In this document: piece after piece, positions 55,273-64,000 of the stretch
How the letters are laid out: every line of letters begins with the position of its first letter
Numbering within the stretch: position 1 is the first letter of the stretch
NCBI GenBank assembly: GCA_020055645.1
Contig: CM034546.1
Location: 129,415,875-129,479,874, forward strand
DNA: 64,000 nt
Reading direction: 5' to 3'
Source: Tomocerus qinae
Lineage: Eukaryota; Arthropoda; Collembola; Entomobryomorpha; Tomoceridae
Program-made: the position numbers and the translations under genes
Notes under the pieces: generated by a model
The model's input: only the letters and a program-made list of their open reading frames with translations
Database searches by the model: none
Told to the model about the DNA's origin: nothing

Positions 55273-56574
55273 CTATTTGGTTCTATTCCAATACAAATGG
55301 CCGCGTGGCAAACAATGATCAACCTTGTCCCACGTTGTATCTTCTTTCAAAAACTGTGGAGGAACAAAGTCAGCGTAAAAAAGGAGACCACAAAGTCTGC
55401 AAAATAAATCTTGCCACGCATGATAAAAAGTTCCTGTTCCTTTCCACCGAAAGTATTCGTTATACCTTGTACTATTTTTATCTAGAGCAATTAAATATTT
55501 AGCTAACTCCTTAGGTCCCTTGAAATCTTGAGTGCTAATATAAGAATTTGGAGGAGCAGCGTAGGTGTAGTCATCGGGATGGGCTCCTAACACAACGGGA
55601 ACAACATCGTTTTTCAAAGCGTTGCTAAAGAACTTTTCGGTGATGTAGTCTCGACAATTGGAATTCTCAAACGACAGGTAAAATTTGTATTTCCTCACTA
55701 CACTATTAAGACATTCGCCACTGCTAGTGTTGTTATTACATGGAGGTCGGGCCCCACATTTTCCAAATATGTCTATAGAAATGTATTTCTTCAATTCTTT
55801 GATATATTGGGACCGGCCAGAAGGAACATTTCCACAATGCGAATTAAATACAACGACGAGACCCGTTTTCCCTTTAAAGTAATCTTTTATTGGTGACAAT
55901 TTCTTTGGAGGCTTTACATTGAAATGCTTGGACTCGTTACTCCCATAAGGGACCCATTTGGAATAAGGGAGCACTATATCCGAACCTCGGTAGTAAGAGG
56001 CTGAAAGACTATTTTTGGGAAAACTCATGGGCTTTGGCAATATGTATGGACACTCTTCGTTGTACACGACTTGTTTTACATGGTCGGGTATTTTTATATT
56101 TCTTCGTGGATTGGGTTTGTAATCGTGTGTATAAATCATAGCGTCGTAATCACCAGGAGATAAATTCTTCTCTCGCAGATTTTTTGAAATGGTCAGTTTG
56201 CATTTCTTGGAGTTTATTGTAAACCCCGGACAATTTATTCGATTGTTTGTACTCCAAAATTTCCCCCATGTTAGTCCATGCACCAAAAGAATTTTTTTTC
56301 CTCGCATATTTTTTATCCGTTGGCTTTTAAACAGCTGTTTTGTCCATGCTAGTTGAGCAGCTATTCTGTCGCTGCTGTTATGCAAATCTGTTCCATTAGG
56401 TCTCCACAGATATTCTAAAATGTCTGTATAGTTGTCCAAGTCTTTGATACTGAAATAATTCCCATACTCCATAGAATTGCTTCGGTGTGCCAAAAAGGTA
56501 TAATAACACGTCACTATGAACTCGATTATTACAAATAATACAAATGCATTTCTTAAATACAGGAAAATTTGCAT
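55273..56574 (-). CDS. Alpha-1,3-fucosyltransferase-like protein 1 (GT10)
   Basis: An intronless gene of 433 residues. It is a type II Golgi membrane protein by layout: a short cytoplasmic start (MQIFLYLRNA), one membrane segment (about residues 9-28), a stem, and a lumenal catalytic domain. The GT10 donor-binding signature is present at about 297-315 ('YLSFENSNCRDYITEKFF'), followed by 'VVPVVLGAHPDDY', 'APPNSYIS' and a C-terminal 'FCRLCGLL'. Earlier, 'SYYRGSDIVLPYSKW' corresponds to the [ST]YRxxSD motif. The family transfers fucose from GDP-fucose to glycans; the acceptor (core N-glycan or antenna) cannot be told from sequence. The start is supported by alignment of MQ(I/L/V) with the other two copies. 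Confidence 0.88.
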   Translation of the reverse strand: MQIFLYLRNAFVLFVIIEFIVTCYYTFLAHRSNSMEYGNYFSIKDLDNYTDILEYLWRPNGTDLHNSSDRIAAQLAWTKQLFKSQRIKNMRGKKILLVHGLTWGKFWSTNNRINCPGFTINSKKCKLTISKNLREKNLSPGDYDAMIYTHDYKPNPRRNIKIPDHVKQVVYNEECPYILPKPMSFPKNSLSASYYRGSDIVLPYSKWVPYGSNESKHFNVKPPKKLSPIKDYFKGKTGLVVVFNSHCGNVPSGRSQYIKELKKYISIDIFGKCGARPPCNNNTSSGECLNSVVRKYKFYLSFENSNCRDYITEKFFSNALKNDVVPVVLGAHPDDYTYAAPPNSYISTQDFKGPKELAKYLIALDKNSTRYNEYFRWKGTGTFYHAWQDLFCRLCGLLFYADFVPPQFLKEDTTWDKVDHCLPRGHLYWNRTK

Positions 56575-57174
56575 TGTATAATATGTCAGAATGGTGGACG
56601 ATGAAATAAGTACGTCATCTATCTTTCCTAAACAAATTTAATAAAAGTAGTCACAGTTTTTGACTAATTACCATTTCTAGTCGAAACTTTAAAAAAATAT
56701 GCTTAGTGGTATGAATGAAGTTATTTCGTCAGAGATAATAAAACAATAGTAAATAAATTACAGAGTATTAAATAACATTTAATATCTTTTTATGTCAAAA
56801 TACATCTTGTACCACAAACAGTTAGCTCTCTATTATTGTATTGAAATAATTCCTTTTTTTGCTTTCTCTTTTATCTTCCTACTACAAAATGATACTATAA
56901 GGTGTCTTTAGTCTTTAGTACTTGTAACAAAAGTACAATATGTGCCGCATTTATCTAAAAATATTCATAAGAAATGAAACACTGCTAGGATCCACTTTTT
57001 CTAAGCTTTTCTCGTTTCAGCTCCCCTAACTAACGAGTTATATAGAATCGTCTTTACCCGCAATTGGACTACCCTATTCTGTACCCACGACAACTCAATA
57101 ACGATTATTTGAGATATATAATTATAGTTGTAAAATCAACTTTCAAAAAGGGATCAAAATTTATGCATCTAGTT

Positions 57175-58479
57175 TTATAGAACATTGGACATATTATTTG
57201 TCCCATTTCTATTCCAATACCACTGTCCTTTTGGTAAGCACGGATTAACATTTTTCCATTCAATATCTTCTTTCCAAGAAGGTGGAGGAATAAAGTCAGC
57301 GTAAAATAGGAGACCACAAAGTCGACAAAATAAATCTTTCCATGCATCATAAAAAGTTCCCGTTACTTTCCATCGGAAGTATTCGTTATACAATGTACTG
57401 TTTTTATCCAGCGTAATTAAATGTTCAGCCAAATCTTTAGGTGTCCGAAAATCATGAATGCTTATATAAGAATTTGGAGGAGCAGCGTAGGCGTAGTCAT
57501 CGGGATGAGCTCCCAACACAACTGGAACGGCATCGTTTTTTATAGCGTTGCCGAAGAACTTTTCGGTGATGTAGTCTCGACAATTAGAGTTTTCAAATGA
57601 CAGATAAAATTTGTATTTCTTCACTGCACTATTAAGGCATGCGAGCCTGTCATTATCATTAGGACACGGAGGTCGCGCTCCACATTTTCCAAAAATGTCT
57701 ATAGAGATGTATTTCTTCAATTCTTTGAGATACGATGAACGCCCAGAAAAGGCGTCCCCACAATGCGAAGTAAATGCAACGGCGAATCCCTTTATTCCTT
57801 TGGAATAATCTTTTAATTGAGGCAATTTCTTAGGAGGTTTCACATTGAAATGTTTGGACTCTTCACTCTCGTAGGGTACCCATTTGGAATAAGGGATCAC
57901 TATGTCAGAGCCTCGGTAGAACGAGGCTAAGATATAATTTTTGCGGAATTTCATTGGTAACATGTAGGGAGGCTCTAAAGTGTACGTTATTTGTTTTACA
58001 TGGTCTGGTATTGTTTTACCTTTCAGGCTACCGTATGCGTCGTGTGTGTAAATCATTGCATCATAATCTCCAGGAGATAAATTCTTCTCTCGCAGAAATT
58101 TTGAAACAGTCAACTTGCATTTGCTGGCATTTATGGAGAAGCCTGGACAATTTATTCGATTATTTGTACCCCAAATTGCCCCCCAAGTAAGTCCATATAC
58201 CAAAAGAATCTTTTTTCCCCTCATGTTTTCAATTTGTTTGCTTTGGAATAACTTTTTTGACCATGCCAGCTGAGCAGCTATTCTGTCACTGTTTCTGTGT
58301 TTTGTTTCACGATAAGGTCTCCATAAATATTCTATCCTTTCCGTGTCGTTGAAAAAGTCTTGAATGCTTAAATATTCCCGTGTGTTGTCTTCAACAATAA
58401 ACGTATAATAACACGCAACTAGAAGCTCGAATATTACGAATAGTGCAAATATAATCTTCAGGAAAAGATAAAGTTGCAT
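57175..58479 (-). CDS. Alpha-1,3-fucosyltransferase-like protein 2 (GT10)
   Basis: 434 residues from the Met at 58479 (MQLYLFLKII). An in-frame ATG 30 nt further upstream (58509) exists, but the paralogues begin at the equivalent of 58479. Single N-terminal membrane segment (about 5-27). Motifs are 'RIAAQLAWSKKLF', 'ASFYRGSDIVIPYSKW', 'YLSFENSNCRDYITEKFF' (about 296-314), 'VPVVLGAHPDDYAYA' and 'FCRLCGLLFYADF'. No introns, no broken motif. Tandem neighbour of copy 1 in the same orientation, about 0.6 kb apart, so they probably arose by local duplication. Confidence 0.88.
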   Translation of the reverse strand: MQLYLFLKIIFALFVIFELLVACYYTFIVEDNTREYLSIQDFFNDTERIEYLWRPYRETKHRNSDRIAAQLAWSKKLFQSKQIENMRGKKILLVYGLTWGAIWGTNNRINCPGFSINASKCKLTVSKFLREKNLSPGDYDAMIYTHDAYGSLKGKTIPDHVKQITYTLEPPYMLPMKFRKNYILASFYRGSDIVIPYSKWVPYESEESKHFNVKPPKKLPQLKDYSKGIKGFAVAFTSHCGDAFSGRSSYLKELKKYISIDIFGKCGARPPCPNDNDRLACLNSAVKKYKFYLSFENSNCRDYITEKFFGNAIKNDAVPVVLGAHPDDYAYAAPPNSYISIHDFRTPKDLAEHLITLDKNSTLYNEYFRWKVTGTFYDAWKDLFCRLCGLLFYADFIPPPSWKEDIEWKNVNPCLPKGQWYWNRNGTNNMSNVL

Positions 58480-58509
58480 TGTATTTGTCCAATGAAGGTG
58501 AACTTTCAC

Positions 58510-59559
58510 CTACTTATCCCAACAATATTAAATTTATCTCCCCCACTGCAGACAATTTACTGATATCCTCCAACCCATTTGTAGGGAATGCTCTTTTGGA
58601 AAGTCTAATGAGCCGATTTATAAATATTCGAATTCACACAATCCCTACAAACTTATTTTGAAATGCTATTTCCAGAATCGCATTAGTGATATTATTTCCT
58701 CCTCAATCAAATTGAAGTTGATCGATTTTCCAAAATTTTTACAGATCATTCCTATTTTGGCAAAATCTCGAATAATTTTAAAAATTTCCCATAGGTTTTA
58801 ATGAAAATTAAAGGAAAAATTACTAACGCCATTCTGAAACCGGCTCTTTTCGTCTTTTTATTTCTAGATTTTTAACCCACTTATTCTCCGCCAATTATGA
58901 CGTCATGGGGCTCATTAGATTTGAAAAAGGATTCTCTATAATTAAATTTGAAGGACCTAGACCTAGTGATACTTGTCTGTAGGGATGAGGGAAGTAAATA
59001 TAAGTGACGACATTGTAGATTATTCCGTTTCAACTGTTTTCTGTCCTTAGATACACAGCAGACTAATTTATATACAATAAATTTCTTAGTCCAACTAACT
59101 AGACAAATAAGCCCTTGTAACTATCGTGGACTGAATTGGAGAAGTACTGAAATTACCTCGAGCAATCTTCTAACCAAAATTACAATTTTACATAATTTTT
59201 GGTTTTTACTTTATGCAATAAGCTATTGTAATTATGAGTAATGTTCTTTTGTCGGAAAAAATGCAACAATAGTGGTCATTGTCAAATTAATATCTGTATG
59301 TTGCAATATATTTATAATTTTTGTCCTTCTACCACAAACAATTTGTCTCAATGTTGTTTTCTCTTTTTAGTCGTGATAAGTTTTGGTTCTAGACTCATTA
59401 AGTATTTTGTATTAATAATTTAGAATCCTAATCGAAAAAGATATGCAGGTAAAAAATTTTCAGATATGGACACATTTCTTAGTTAGAAGAATGCTGGAAT
59501 TTAATTTTGTTTTTGTATTGCAGGTTAGATGAAGCTCATCCTCTTTCATAATTCTGACA
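58510..59559. other. Region between divergent fucosyltransferase genes 2 and 3
   Basis: No gene is supported. Just before gene 3, TTGTATTGCAG|GTTAG (acceptor ending about 59522) suggests a 5' UTR intron. Copies 1 and 3 share the word ATTCTGACA upstream of the ATG. Confidence 0.45.
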
Positions 59560-60933
59560 ATGCAAGTTTTTTTGTCGTGTTTAAAAATTATATTTATAGT
59601 TTTTGTAATGATCCAGCTCCTAGTGACATTATATTATACGTTTATTACAAACGGAAGCGACTCAACTAGTTTTGTTGAAGAAGTTAAAAGCAACGACATT
59701 TTGAAAGATAACGATGCGGAAAGTATAGAATATTTATGGAGACCTTATCTTGAAACAGATTTGCACAAGACCGGTGACAGAATAGCTGCTCAACTAGCAT
59801 GGACTAAAAATCTGTTTAGAAGCAAATGGGTTGAAACCATGGGGAGAAAAAAAATCCTTTTAGTGTATGGAAAAACTTGGGGGATATTTTGGAGCACAAA
59901 AGATCGAATAAATTGTCCAGGATTCTCCATAAATTCTAACAAATGTAAATTAACAATTTCGAGAAATCTAGGAGAGAATAATTTAACTCTTGGAGATTTC
60001 GACGCAATGATTTTCACACATGATTACATTTCTCCCAGTCGAAAAGATTTAAAAATACCGAAACATATAAAACAAATAACTTACACTGCAGAGCCTCCCT
60101 ACATGCATCAAATGAAGATTCCCAAAAATAATCTATTGGCATCCTACTACCGAGGTTCGGATATAGTGCTTCCTTATTCCAAATGGGTCCCTTACGACAG
60201 TGTGGATTCGAAACATTTTAACGTCAGTCCAACTCCTTCTGATTTATTAGCGCGAAAAGATTATTCAAAAGGAAAAAAGGGTTTGGTTGTTCAATTTACC
60301 TCGCATTGTGATAATGTTGCTTCTGGTCGTGTTGAATATATCCAAGAATTAAAGAAATATACCTCTATAGACATTTTTGGGGAATGTGGAGCCCCGCCTC
60401 CATGTCCTAAAAATACTCCAAGACTTAAATGCCTTATTAGTGTAGTGAAAAAATACAAATTTCATCTATCATTCGAGAATTCTAATTGTCGAGACTACAT
60501 CACCGAAAAGTTCTTCCACAACGCTTTCAAAAGCGATACGGTTCCCGTTGTGTTGGGAGCCCATCCAGATGATTACGCCTATGCTGCTCCTCCAAATTCT
60601 TATATTAGTATTCATGATTTCAAAGGACCTAAGGAGTTGGCTGAGTATTTAATTGCTCTGGATAAAAATAATACAATGTATAACGAATATTTCCGGTGGA
60701 AAGGAACTGGGACTTTTTACCAAGCGTGGAAAGATTTATTTTGCAGACTTTGTGGTCTCCTTTTCTATGCTGATTTTGTTCCTCCGCATACGTGGAAAGA
60801 AAATACTAAGTGGGATAAAGTTAATCAGTGTTTGCCTAAAGGACAGTGGTATTGGGACAGAAATAAAACTATTATTTCCAATGCTACATCCCAGCTAGTC
60901 ACAAATTCGTCATTTACGTCGGAAATTCTATGA
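59560..60933 (+). CDS. Alpha-1,3-fucosyltransferase-like protein 3 (GT10)
   Basis: 457 residues, intronless coding region, on the opposite strand to copies 1 and 2. Start MQVFLSCLKI; membrane segment about 8-30; a longer stem than its paralogues ('DSTSFVEEVKSNDILKDN'). Catalytic domain with 'RIAAQLAWTKNLF', 'ASYYRGSDIVLPYSKW', 'HLSFENSNCRDYITEKFF' (about 304-322), 'VPVVLGAHPDDYAYAAPP' and 'FCRLCGLLFYADF'. The C-terminal 20 residues are unlike the others ('NATSQLVTNSSFTSEIL') and contain two N-glycosylation sequons. All recognisable catalytic positions match copies 1 and 2, so it is likely functional. Confidence 0.88.
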   Translation: MQVFLSCLKIIFIVFVMIQLLVTLYYTFITNGSDSTSFVEEVKSNDILKDNDAESIEYLWRPYLETDLHKTGDRIAAQLAWTKNLFRSKWVETMGRKKILLVYGKTWGIFWSTKDRINCPGFSINSNKCKLTISRNLGENNLTLGDFDAMIFTHDYISPSRKDLKIPKHIKQITYTAEPPYMHQMKIPKNNLLASYYRGSDIVLPYSKWVPYDSVDSKHFNVSPTPSDLLARKDYSKGKKGLVVQFTSHCDNVASGRVEYIQELKKYTSIDIFGECGAPPPCPKNTPRLKCLISVVKKYKFHLSFENSNCRDYITEKFFHNAFKSDTVPVVLGAHPDDYAYAAPPNSYISIHDFKGPKELAEYLIALDKNNTMYNEYFRWKGTGTFYQAWKDLFCRLCGLLFYADFVPPHTWKENTKWDKVNQCLPKGQWYWDRNKTIISNATSQLVTNSSFTSEIL

Positions 60934-61767
60934 GGTGACAAAAGGATTTTTACTTCCAGTGAGTTGAGAAAATTAGGGAATGTGGATTCAAGTAAATGTG
61001 AATGCAAGATGTGGATAAAATAGTTTGAACATTTAGATATTATGCTACTGCTTAAATGATGTTAAGTAATAACAACATTTGGTGTCAGGTTTGTATAGCG
61101 TCAAAATGAAATGTATCCTAATAAGGAAACCAAAAGTAAATCCAATACATACTAAATGTTATTTAAAAAGTTCATGGAGGTTGAAAAACTTATTTATTGT
61201 CATAGGTTGCATGCACTATAATGATAAAGTGCTTTTTAAATTGCAGAGAAGCACAAAAAAATTATTCATAAGATAAACTTAAATTATCGTAACTAAAATG
61301 AAATAAATATGTACATATACTCAAAATACATATCATCCTTCAAGGAACGAAAAAGCCAATATCCATTTTTGTTTGGTGCAGGAAAAAGCCAAATACATTT
61401 TAAACGTATGCATGGTAAAAGCTTAAAACAACGTAGTACTGAATACTATATACACGCAATGTTATAATGTAAAATGCAGCAATGTTAATATTAAATGTAG
61501 TACCCATAATTCGATTACGTTACCAAAATATATATACGAGAACAACGTGAATAAAATATTAATAAATATAAATAATAATTTTTTTTCACGTTCATTAGGA
61601 ACATACAGATACATATTATAGATAATATACACTCTATATAATAGATATACACGCGTGAAGCAACTTAGCAGCTACAGATTTATATGTATGTGATGTTTTT
61701 ATGTGCCCACCAAGGAAGGTGTAATTTATAAATTTAATTATGAATTATCCATAACGGGCTCGGATAA
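60934..61767. other. Gene-free stretch between fucosyltransferase 3 and copy H
   Basis: It contains a half-copy of the foldback family at about 61330-61400 (AAGGAACGAAAAAGCCAATA, TTTGTTTGGTGCAGG) without a matching second arm, and AT-rich sequence with TATATA runs. No coding region is supported. Confidence 0.5.
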
Positions 61768-63506
61768 TCATCTATTAGCCACCAAGATGTCCACCACATT
61801 TTCTAAAATGATTTTGTAGAAATCCAATGTTTTATCATCATCGCATTTAAGGAAATTGTTGAGAGGGATGATAATCGGAAAACAGGTCCGAAGGTCGTAG
61901 ATGTACACTTTCCCCATTTTTCGGTGATTAGTCTTCTTGTACACCTCCACAAATTTAGTAGACATTTCTGATATTTGAACGGCTAACCACATTCCTGCAC
62001 GGAGAATAAATAAAATCAATACAACTATAAAAATGAGTAGAATGATCGCCGCCACGCTGGATACGTGGAAGAAGGATATGAATGTAACAGAATATGCAAT
62101 GGCAGTCATAATCATCGTGCATGTCACTCCAGGCAAGAGCAATTGGCACAGTGGAGGTCCAAATACGGCGTATGTTACACTCATTGATTTATACAGCAAG
62201 ATATTTCGTTTAAAACGAATTGTGAAGTCGATCCTTGATTCTTCTGGAACATTTTCAGATGCAACGGCACTGAAAAAAAGTAATAAATAATTAAATCATA
62301 AAAAATTGCCACATGTAAAATTGTAAATCTAAGTTCTTATGTTTATAAAATTACCACAATCTTTGGAGAAATAAAATCAGAGCATAGCCTGTCGAGAATG
62401 CCAGAATGCAATAATAACAGGCTTGGAACCAAACCAATACTATCATAGTGCCTGCCCAAATTTTGTACACAAAATTTCCCAACCATGTTTCGAAACCCAA
62501 ATGGATGAATATATTCAATTCCGGAGGATCAAACCTCTTTGAGCCGATTACGTCAATTGGAGAGAAAATTGCAGCAACCGAAACAAATAAAATGATCCCG
62601 TCAGCCAGATATCCCATTAAGTCCAAGTTGAATCCACCATTTTTCTGTAATTTCACTAAATAAAATGCAATTTGTTAAAGTGTAGTATTTCTTTAATGTT
62701 TTCGGACGACATTTTTAATACAACAATAGCGTTATAATTTCCACTCTTGAGAGCGTAAGGTGCGTATCGACCTCGAAAAAGCGCGTAAATAGGACGTGAG
62801 AGTCGCGTCATTAAGAAAATAGAATACGGACATAACTCTTAACTAGGGTTGAGTTTTGTCCGGATCACATTAGCTTTGTCCACTGGACAAAATCATTTTG
62901 TCCACTAGACATAACCATTTTGTCCAGATAAAAGTATTTTTCCCAGTGGACAAAAACCATTTTATCCAATTTGTCCACACCTCCCTATCCAGATACAGCA
63001 ACTCTGCTCTTAACAGTGTAGTTTGTGAAGGGATCGTTTTTTTGGAAATATCTGTTTTGGTTATGATCCCTTCAAATGCTTATAGTTTTGGTTGGTAGTT
63101 ACAGTATTACAGTATCAATAATTTACTCACTTCTTATAAGTTGGTCATCAATTGTGAATAGTAGATTAAATATTGCAATGATATCCGTCGAGAGGATGAA
63201 TGTGTTGAATTGACATACAATTCCAATTGCTGCTGCAATTAGATATGCACACTGGCCAACCCTGGATGACATTGAACCTTTCCTGTCGCTTGTTACGGAC
63301 AATATGAACGCGATGACTTCGGTTATCCTTGTAACGAAGGTGGATATCAAAATTGCGTAGTAGATGAAATATGCCTTCCGTTTAGTGCCTGAAGACAATT
63401 GCTTTTTCTTTGAATCCCATTTGTATGGAATAATATGGGAACTGCAGCCAAAGTGAAGTATTTTTCCTAACGCATTGCTTAAACGTTTAGACACAAGTTC
63501 CGCCAT
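61768..63506 (-). CDS. Multi-pass membrane protein, chemoreceptor-like family, copy H (second subfamily)
   Basis: Exons on the minus strand are 63131-63506, 62355-62655 and 61768-62269 (392 residues). Donors are GTGAGT and GTAATT; acceptors are TTTAG and TTTTTCAG. Start MAELVSKRL, one base after TTTTTTAAG, the same context as copy E. Exon 1 has 'PYKWDS' and 'RKGSMSSRVGQ'; exon 2 starts 'MKLQKNGGFNLDLMGYLADG'; exon 3 has 'LLLPGVTCTMIMTAIAYS' and 'LRTCFPIIIPLNNFLKCDDDKTLD'. It differs from copy E mainly in segment 4 ('TMIVLVWFQACYYCILAFS' against 'TVIIWFNACYYLVLSFS') and lacks one residue in exon 3. The conserved upstream block of the other copies was not found within the 0.5 kb to its right. 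Confidence 0.82.
62855..62988. repeat. Motif-dense TTGTCCA/TGGACAA cluster in intron 1 of copy H
   Basis: TTTTGTCCACT, TGGACAAAA and close variants occur at least eight times in both orientations in about 130 bp. Intron 1 of copy E lacks it. It is probably a short transposon remnant of the same type as the TGGGAAA, CCTGCCCGG and TTTACCATT clusters. Confidence 0.55.
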
Positions 63507-64000
63507 CCTTAAAAAATAAGTTTTTATTAATAAAACTGATAGCAGCCATGAAATTTAAATTCGTTTGATAAGAATTTTTTTCTATAAGTTAGGTAGAAAC
63601 GAATCAAAAATAAGTCATTATGATAATACAGTACGACACTGATTACTTTGAGCGACTGACACTGACTACTCTTCAGTTGAGTTAATAGAATTCTGCTAAT
63701 ACAGCTTATTACCTGTCATCGATTTTCTTAATCTTTAACTCTAAATTTATAATTCTATCTAATGTGTTTAATTGGTTAATTTTAATTTGGACGCCCGAAA
63801 AACCAATATTTGGGCGAAAATTATTTTTTGGTCACGGATTAAATTCACCAAAAAAATGAAACTTTGGGCGCCCAAAGAAAAAATTACAGCCTTAGCAAAT
63901 GATTTTGTTGATCGAATAGCTATTTCTCTCCCAAAGTTAGGGTTGTCATCATTTGTCTAACTGGACTATGTACGCTATTACTAAGTTAAGAATAAAATTC
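63507..64000. other. Upstream flank of copy H, no gene seen
   Basis: AT-rich. A GC-richer patch at about 63786-63880 contains GGACGCCC, TTGGGCG and GGGCGCCC words that can pair with each other. The open frame 63772-63960 lacks any family feature. Confidence 0.4.

Noticed and set aside
55305..55882. Plus-strand frames inside fucosyltransferase 1 (similar ones in genes 2 and 3)
   Set aside because: Antisense shadows of a conserved coding region.

Overview
This is an AT-rich stretch of an animal nuclear genome. Genes are split by introns with GT..AG borders, TATA boxes and AATAAA signals are visible, and transposable elements of several classes are interspersed. No bacterial operon structure, CRISPR, tRNA or rRNA gene was seen. 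The protein families (insect-type secreted lipocalin-like proteins, GT10 fucosyltransferases, and an expanded family of ~390-residue multi-pass membrane proteins with an N-terminal P-[YH]-[KR]-W-[DN] motif) suggest an arthropod. A springtail (Collembola) is my best guess, but that is inference.

The backbone of the window is a head-to-tail array on the minus strand of eight copies (here called A to H) of one three-exon gene. Copy spans are A 8062-10110, B 13362-15762 (broken), C 19023-20616, D 28968-30439, E 32215-33705, F 35772-37950, G 45238-47170 and H 61768-63506. There is also a stub of a ninth copy at 44949-45040. Exon lengths and intron phases are almost invariant: exon 1 is 376 or 379 nt, exon 2 is 295 or 301 nt, exon 3 is 502-511 nt, with introns in phase 1 then phase 2. 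The seven intact copies each predict a 391-393 residue protein with six strong hydrophobic segments. E and H form one subfamily; A, B, C, D, F and G the other. Size, topology and tandem expansion resemble arthropod gustatory/odorant receptors, but the usual C-terminal receptor signature is missing, so the function is a hypothesis. Each cassette carries a recognisable upstream block, and several also carry a TATA-like box and a probable untranslated first exon.

Between copies G and H lie five unrelated genes. Two plus-strand genes encode secreted lipocalin-like proteins with a Trp/Asn/Gly-rich tail (48630-49948 and 51063-54783; the second has a transposon-swollen first intron and a shortened tail). 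Three intronless genes encode alpha-1,3-fucosyltransferase-like Golgi enzymes (two minus, 55273-56574 and 57175-58479; one plus, 59560-60933).

Mobile DNA fills most of the rest. From 1 to 4786 there is a Ty3/Gypsy-type LTR retrotransposon on the minus strand (5' LTR, gag, pol), broken by an ~825 bp insertion. From 40469 to 44924 there is a non-LTR retrotransposon with an intact 1242-residue ORF2, flanked by a 12-bp target duplication. There are two nested hAT-like non-autonomous elements (10516-12303, with 10562-11149 inside), many foldback/MITE elements, a 34-bp minisatellite and several polypurine tracts. Comparison of cassettes gives an empty/filled insertion site, a gene killed by a 5-bp duplication plus a truncation, and a mosaic gene that suggests gene conversion.
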